Source: Hymenobacter rigui
GTDB taxonomy: Bacteria; Bacteroidota; Bacteroidia; Cytophagales; Hymenobacteraceae
Assembly: GCF_003944715.1 (NCBI RefSeq)
Contig: NZ_RWIT01000009.1
Span: forward strand, 1 to 64,000
Length of the DNA: 64,000 bases
Reading direction: 5' to 3'
Numbering within the stretch: the stretch's first letter is position 1; every line of letters begins with the position of its first letter. The translations under genes and the position numbers were made by a program. Shown here piece by piece: positions 60,009 to 64,000 of this stretch. The notes under the pieces were generated by a model that saw only the letters and a list, made by a program, of their open reading frames with translations, was not told the DNA's origin and did no database searches.

Positions 60009-61775
60009 ATGCTCCGGACTCATACCTGCGGCGAATTGCGCCCCGAACACGTTGGTCAAACCGTTACGCTCTGCGGCTGGGTGCAGCGCACCCGCGACAA
60101 AGGCGGCATTCTGTGGGTGGACCTGCGCGACCGGTACGGCCTCACGCAGCTGGCCCTGGAAGAAGGCGTGGAAACGGCCGAAGTGCGCGAGCAGGCCCGG
60201 CAGCTGGGCCGCGAGTTTGTGCTGTGCGTGACCGGCAAAGTGGCCGAGCGTCACTCCAAAAACGACAAAATGCCCACCGGCGGCATCGAAATTCGGGTGG
60301 AGAAGCTGGAGGTGCTCAACCCCGCCAAGCTGCCGCCCTTCCTGATTGAGGACGACACCGACGGCGGCGACGACCTGCGGATGAAGTACCGCTACCTGGA
60401 CCTGCGCCGCGCCCCCGTGCGCCAGAACCTGATGCTGCGCCACCGCGTGGCCCAGGCCACCCGCCGCTACCTCGACGGCCAGGAGTTCATTGAAGTGGAA
60501 ACGCCGGTGCTCATCAAGAGCACGCCCGAAGGCGCCCGCGACTTTGTGGTGCCTTCCCGCATGAACCCCGGCGAGTTCTACGCCCTGCCCCAGAGCCCCC
60601 AAACATTCAAGCAGCTGCTGATGGTGTCGGGCTTCGACCGGTATTTCCAGATTGTGAAGTGCTTCCGCGACGAGGACCTGCGGGCCGACCGTCAGCCCGA
60701 ATTCACGCAGATTGACTGCGAAATGTCGTTTGTGGAGCAGGAAGACATCCTCAACACCTTCGAAGGGCTGGTGCAGTACCTGTTCCGCGAGGTGAAGAAC
60801 CTGGAAATCGGCCAGCTGCCCCGCATGACTTACGCCGACGCCATGCGCTATTACGGTAACGACAAGCCCGACACGCGCTTCGAGATGAAATTCGTGGAGC
60901 TGAACGACGTGGCCAAGGGTCACGGCTTCCCGGTGTTTGAGGCCGCCGGTCTGGTGGTGGGCATCTGCGCCACCGGCGCGGCCAGCTACACCCGCAAGCA
61001 GCTCGACGAGCTGACCGAGTACGTGAAGCGCCCCCAGATTGGTGCCACCGGCCTGGTGTACGCCCGCGTGGAAGCCGATGGTCAGGTTAAGTCTTCGGTG
61101 GATAAGTTTTACTCGCAGGAGGTGCTGCAGCAGTGGAAAGCCGCCTTCAATGCCCAGCCCGGCGACCTGCTGCTGATTCTGGCCGGCGAACCGAACAAAA
61201 CCCGCAAGGCGCTTTCGGAGCTGCGCCTGGAAATGGGCCAGCGCCTCGGCCTGCGCGACAAAGATACCTTCTCGGCCCTGTGGGTGGTGGATTTCCCGCT
61301 GCTGGAGTACATCGAGGAGGAAGGCCGCTACTTCGCCATGCACCACCCCTTCACCTCGCCCAAACCCGAAGACGTAGCTCTACTGGCCTGGCCCGATACG
61401 ATTGGGGAAGTGCGCGCCAATGCCTACGACATGGTGATTAACGGCGTGGAAGTAGGCGGCGGCTCCATCCGCATCCACGACCGCACGGTGCAGGCCCAGA
61501 TGTTCGGGCTGCTCGGCTTCAGTCCCGAGGAGGCCCAGGCCCAGTTCGGCTTCCTGCTCGACGCCTTTGAGTACGGCGCGCCGCCCCACGGTGGCATTGC
61601 CTTCGGCTTCGACCGTCTCTGCAGCCTCTTCGGCGGCGCCGACAGCATCCGCGACTTCATTGCCTTCCCCAAAAACAACTCCGGCCGCGACGTGATGATT
61701 GACTCGCCCTCCCAGATTTCGGACGCGCAGCTGAAGGAGCTGAGCATAAAAACCGATGTGGTAGCGGGCAAGTAA
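60009..61775 (+). CDS. aspS: Aspartyl-tRNA synthetase
   Basis: A 588-residue class IIb synthetase. The N-terminal OB-fold anticodon-binding domain ([21 protein letters not shown]), motif 2 ([18 protein letters not shown]), the bacterial GAD insertion domain (about 290-410) and motif 3 ([15 protein letters not shown]) are in the usual order. The bacterial length (about 590) fits the discriminating or non-discriminating type; which one cannot be decided here. Confidence 0.97.
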   Translation: MLRTHTCGELRPEHVGQTVTLCGWVQRTRDKGGILWVDLRDRYGLTQLALEEGVETAEVREQARQLGREFVLCVTGKVAERHSKNDKMPTGGIEIRVEKLEVLNPAKLPPFLIEDDTDGGDDLRMKYRYLDLRRAPVRQNLMLRHRVAQATRRYLDGQEFIEVETPVLIKSTPEGARDFVVPSRMNPGEFYALPQSPQTFKQLLMVSGFDRYFQIVKCFRDEDLRADRQPEFTQIDCEMSFVEQEDILNTFEGLVQYLFREVKNLEIGQLPRMTYADAMRYYGNDKPDTRFEMKFVELNDVAKGHGFPVFEAAGLVVGICATGAASYTRKQLDELTEYVKRPQIGATGLVYARVEADGQVKSSVDKFYSQEVLQQWKAAFNAQPGDLLLILAGEPNKTRKALSELRLEMGQRLGLRDKDTFSALWVVDFPLLEYIEEEGRYFAMHHPFTSPKPEDVALLAWPDTIGEVRANAYDMVINGVEVGGGSIRIHDRTVQAQMFGLLGFSPEEAQAQFGFLLDAFEYGAPPHGGIAFGFDRLCSLFGGADSIRDFIAFPKNNSGRDVMIDSPSQISDAQLKELSIKTDVVAGK

Positions 61776-61779
61776 GCTG

Positions 61780-62232
61780 ATGAGTTCAAATTCAGGGAAA
61801 GACGAATCGCAGACCTTCGAGCACGAGATACACTACTCACAGAGTAGTATTGTAGCTGATGGATTTTTGGCTTTACTTTTCCTTGGAATAGCCATTTGGA
61901 TTGCGGTAATAGGTAGCTTTTGGAGCGCTCTATTTTTCAGTGGAATAGCTTTGTTTACTGTATTCCGTGCAGTGAAACGAGCACGGGTTTCTGGCCCGGC
62001 CCTAAAATTTGGCCGGGCCGGAATATGGACTGAGAAGCTTGGTATGAAAGCCTGGCATCAGGTTACTGCAGCGATTCAAGTACATGTGGGTACCCAAGGT
62101 AATGCTTCGAACTATTTGTCTATTATGCAGCGCAGTAGTGCCGAATTAGTACTGCAACGCATTTTAGTTGATGATCTAGACGTCGACGAACGAACCTTGC
62201 AGGTGTGGTTAAAGAAATACACTGCTGGTTAA
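61780..62232 (+). CDS. Small membrane protein of unknown function
   Basis: A 150-residue protein with two TM segments (FLALLFLGIAIWIAVIG and ALFFSGIALFTVF), followed by a PH-like beta domain (LKFGRAGIWTEKLGMKAWHQV). It resembles STM3941-type small bacterial membrane proteins in plan. The codon use is much more AT-rich than neighbours, which suggests recent acquisition. It follows aspS by 4 nt but is probably not functionally linked. Confidence 0.65.
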   Translation: MSSNSGKDESQTFEHEIHYSQSSIVADGFLALLFLGIAIWIAVIGSFWSALFFSGIALFTVFRAVKRARVSGPALKFGRAGIWTEKLGMKAWHQVTAAIQVHVGTQGNASNYLSIMQRSSAELVLQRILVDDLDVDERTLQVWLKKYTAG

Positions 62233-62259
62233 CTTTGCTACCACTTTATCAGGTAACAA

Positions 62260-62294
62260 AAGCGGCGTCTGATACATCAGACGCCGCTTGTTGT
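62260..62294 (+). terminator. Terminator after the membrane protein gene
   Basis: AAGCGGCGTCTGA/TCAGACGCCGCTT, loop TACA, 13-bp perfect stem; T-rich tail. Confidence 0.92.
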
Positions 62295-62312
62295 TTTTAT
62301 TATTTTCAGTGT

Positions 62313-62696
62313 ATGAATATCGATTTGGAAAGCGCCTTCATCAACGAATATGTGGTGAAGAATAAGCGCCAGCGCTACTTAGGCTTTATTACGTTACCGA
62401 AGCGGCGAAAGACATTTCTTGAAATGCTTTATCATGGTCGAGACTTGGATAAAGGTAGGTTTGAGGCGGTAGGGGGTAATTATGAGATAGAAATAGGAAA
62501 ATGAATAAAGGGCAGGCAAATCACCTCCTGTTACATCATTTCCGTCAATTCAGCTTTGGATGGCAGGCAGATGCCTGTTAAAAATGCTCTGGCGGAAATT
62601 GTAGCGTATACCGAAGGTATCATACTGATATTCGGACAATGCGAGCTTATCTATTACCTGGGCGAAGCACCCCATAACGAATATCTGAGCTTATGA
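62313..62696 (+). pseudogene. Small unknown gene interrupted by an in-frame TGA
   Basis: One reading frame runs from ATG 62313 to TGA 62694, broken only by a TGA at 62502-62504. The first half (63 residues) reads MNIDLESAFINEYVVKNKRQ and then LGFITLPKRRKTFLEMLYHGRDLD; the second half (63 residues) begins IKGRQITSCYIISVNSALDG and continues LAEIVAYTEGIILIFGQCELIYYLGEAP. Together they look like one family of about 125-130 residues with unknown role, in which the RDLD and CYIIS...LDG segments belong to a single domain. The break is probably a point mutation (for example CGA to TGA). The region is AT-rich. Confidence 0.8.
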
Positions 62697-62730
62697 ACTG
62701 CTCGTGATGCTTCAGGATGATTTAGCGTCT

Positions 62731-63765
62731 TTACCGCCACACCATGTTTTCCTTGAACTCCACCGGGTACATGTTCAGATACTGCACGATACGCGGATAC
62801 GTGCCGCGGTTGGGGCTGCTGCCGTGGGGCAGGAAATGGTGCCAGATGACGAAATCCCCGGCATTGGCGGCAATGGGTACGGCCTGCGCATTCAGGTTGA
62901 CGCAGCGCGGGTCGGTGCCGGGCGGCAGGCTGTTCAGCCACGTTTCCAGCGTACGGTGAAAGCCGGGCACACAGCAGAAGGCGCCCTGTTCAGCGGGCGT
63001 ATCACAGAGGTAGAGCAGGCCCTGGGTGCCGAAGCGGAACGGAGGCTGCAGGCTCATATCCCAGTGCAGGTGCGGGCCCTGGAAGGGTAAGTTTGGGGTT
63101 TCGGGCGGGTTGAAGCTGGTACGGTCGGTGGTTTTCCAGAGGTCAGCCGTTTTCCAGAGCTGGGCAAAGGCTTTGTGGATGCGCCTGGACTGCCGGTTGG
63201 CCTGCAGCGTAGGGTGGTGATAAAACTCCATCATAATGCCCTTGCCAATAGGCCGCTGGTACCATGTGGCCGGCTCGTGCGGGTTCATGCCCAAGGCTTC
63301 CCACACGGCCAGCTCCGTGGCCCGAGCCTGCTCCTGAGAAATGGCCTCCCGGACTATCACATAGCCGTTTTCTGCCCAGAAAGCCAGGTCGTCGGGGCTG
63401 AGGACGTCGGGATCCTGCTCCAACTCGCGCAGACTTTCCTGCAACGCTTCAGGGTATGACTGGCCGGAAAACAGACTGTTCAACCGGGCAATCTGGAGCG
63501 GGTCGGGCTGACCATTGTGCTTCTGCCGAATCCACTGCTCAAACTCCGAAAAGCTGGGGGCGTGCTGCCCCAGGTATTGCAGGGTTTCTTCTAGGGGCAG
63601 GCCCAGACCGTTCAGCAGCAGATTGTCCAGCCGCCAGCTGTCGGGAGTTGGCTCCTGGAATACCCCCTGGCGCTTAGCCATACTGCGGGACCAGAAGTTT
63701 TTCAGATACAACACCCCCAGCTCGCCGGTTTCCTCTGGGTTGCTGATAGAGTAAGATGATGCCAT
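62731..63765 (-). CDS. Phytanoyl-CoA dioxygenase family protein
   Basis: A 344-residue Fe(II)/2-oxoglutarate-type oxygenase. The iron ligands can be read as His-x-Asp in GPHLHWDMSLQ (about residue 232) and a later His in HHFLPHGSSPNRG (about 322), with the Arg a few residues on for 2-oxoglutarate. The N-terminal 110 residues are helical and less conserved. ATG at 63765 gives the likely start. Substrate unknown; members hydroxylate lipids, amino acids or natural products. Confidence 0.85.
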   Translation of the reverse strand: MASSYSISNPEETGELGVLYLKNFWSRSMAKRQGVFQEPTPDSWRLDNLLLNGLGLPLEETLQYLGQHAPSFSEFEQWIRQKHNGQPDPLQIARLNSLFSGQSYPEALQESLRELEQDPDVLSPDDLAFWAENGYVIVREAISQEQARATELAVWEALGMNPHEPATWYQRPIGKGIMMEFYHHPTLQANRQSRRIHKAFAQLWKTADLWKTTDRTSFNPPETPNLPFQGPHLHWDMSLQPPFRFGTQGLLYLCDTPAEQGAFCCVPGFHRTLETWLNSLPPGTDPRCVNLNAQAVPIAANAGDFVIWHHFLPHGSSPNRGTYPRIVQYLNMYPVEFKENMVWR

Positions 63766-63830
63766 AGCGGTTCTGAAACAGTGGATGCGCCACCTGTTGC
63801 GGCCTGTAGTTCGTGTGAGGCCGCCAATAT

Positions 63831-63879
63831 ACACTTGCTGTGAGGAGAACCGGTGTACAGCATTGCAAACAGCAAGTGT
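63831..63879. repeat. 11-bp inverted repeat
   Basis: ACACTTGCTGT (63831-63841) and ACAGCAAGTGT (63869-63879), loop 27 bases, upstream of the dioxygenase gene. It may be an operator or a leader hairpin. Nothing else is recognised from 63880 to 64000. Confidence 0.5.
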
Positions 63880-64000
63880 GCTCTCTGGACAGACAACTGC
63901 AGGACAGAGGCGCATAATGACAGTAATTCGATAGATTCAGCCACCAGATCAGGCAGCTGTTATGCTATGAACTATTTCACTGTCGTTCGGATACTTGCGT

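Noticed and set aside
62502..62504. TGA as a selenocysteine codon
   Set aside because: No SECIS-like hairpin directly downstream and no selenoprotein family match; mutation is more likely.

Overview
The window looks like a chromosomal segment of a high-GC member of the Bacteroidota, most likely a Hymenobacter-like Cytophagales. This is inferred from several things: a type IX secretion system (PorU, PorV and PorZ homologues and a cargo protein with a C-terminal YPNP sorting domain), many outer-membrane beta-barrels, and promoters of the Bacteroidota type (TTTG, about 19 nt, TAnnTTTG). The protein families are also typical of the phylum (PSS-type PssA, DUF2520 protein, GldI-like FKBPs). No rRNA, tRNA, CRISPR, integrase or transposase gene was found.

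Layout. 1-500 is an AT-rich stretch without genes, ending in a perfect 29-bp palindrome. 502-6965 (minus) is a secretion operon: porU, porV and an M16-like protein without zinc ligands. 7140-9816 holds pssA, a metallo-beta-lactamase-fold hydrolase and a DAO-family flavoprotein. 9827-13156 is a very large TolB-like/beta-barrel protein. 13373-19216 is a cytochrome c maturation operon (ccmB, ccmC, ccmD-like, ccmE, a secreted unknown, ccmF); its CcmE carries Cys instead of the heme-binding His. 19551-22256 is a T9SS cargo. 22438-25978 groups a DUF2520 protein, ferredoxin, IscX, a KdsC-like phosphatase, a cold-shock protein and a UbiA-type prenyltransferase. 26128-27396 is an Omp85-like barrel.

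27517-31272 is an unusual cluster: a family 2 glycosyltransferase, a NodS-like methyltransferase, a PIG-L/LmbE deacetylase and an acyl-CoA-dehydrogenase-like flavoprotein that appears to lack the catalytic Glu. This is the best candidate for an undescribed pathway. purH (31450) is followed by the cell-shape operon mreB-mreC-mreD-pbp2-rodA (33293-39206). After two convergent overlapping membrane-protein genes come an unknown Pro/Ala-rich protein, a second ferredoxin, thymidine kinase, porZ and recO.

47590-51968 carries six consecutive FKBP-type prolyl isomerase genes, preceded by a DHH phosphoesterase and divergent to ndk. The last part has a nucleoside transporter, an ArsR-type regulator with an ene-reductase and a clear operator palindrome, superoxide dismutase, tadA, two small exported unknowns, aspS, a small AT-rich patch with an unknown membrane protein and a gene broken by an in-frame TGA, and a phytanoyl-CoA-dioxygenase-like protein.

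A theme across the whole window is long near-perfect intergenic hairpins (arms of about 20-34 bp) made of locus-specific word-like sequence, at most gene ends. They probably serve as terminators, and two of them share a sequence family.
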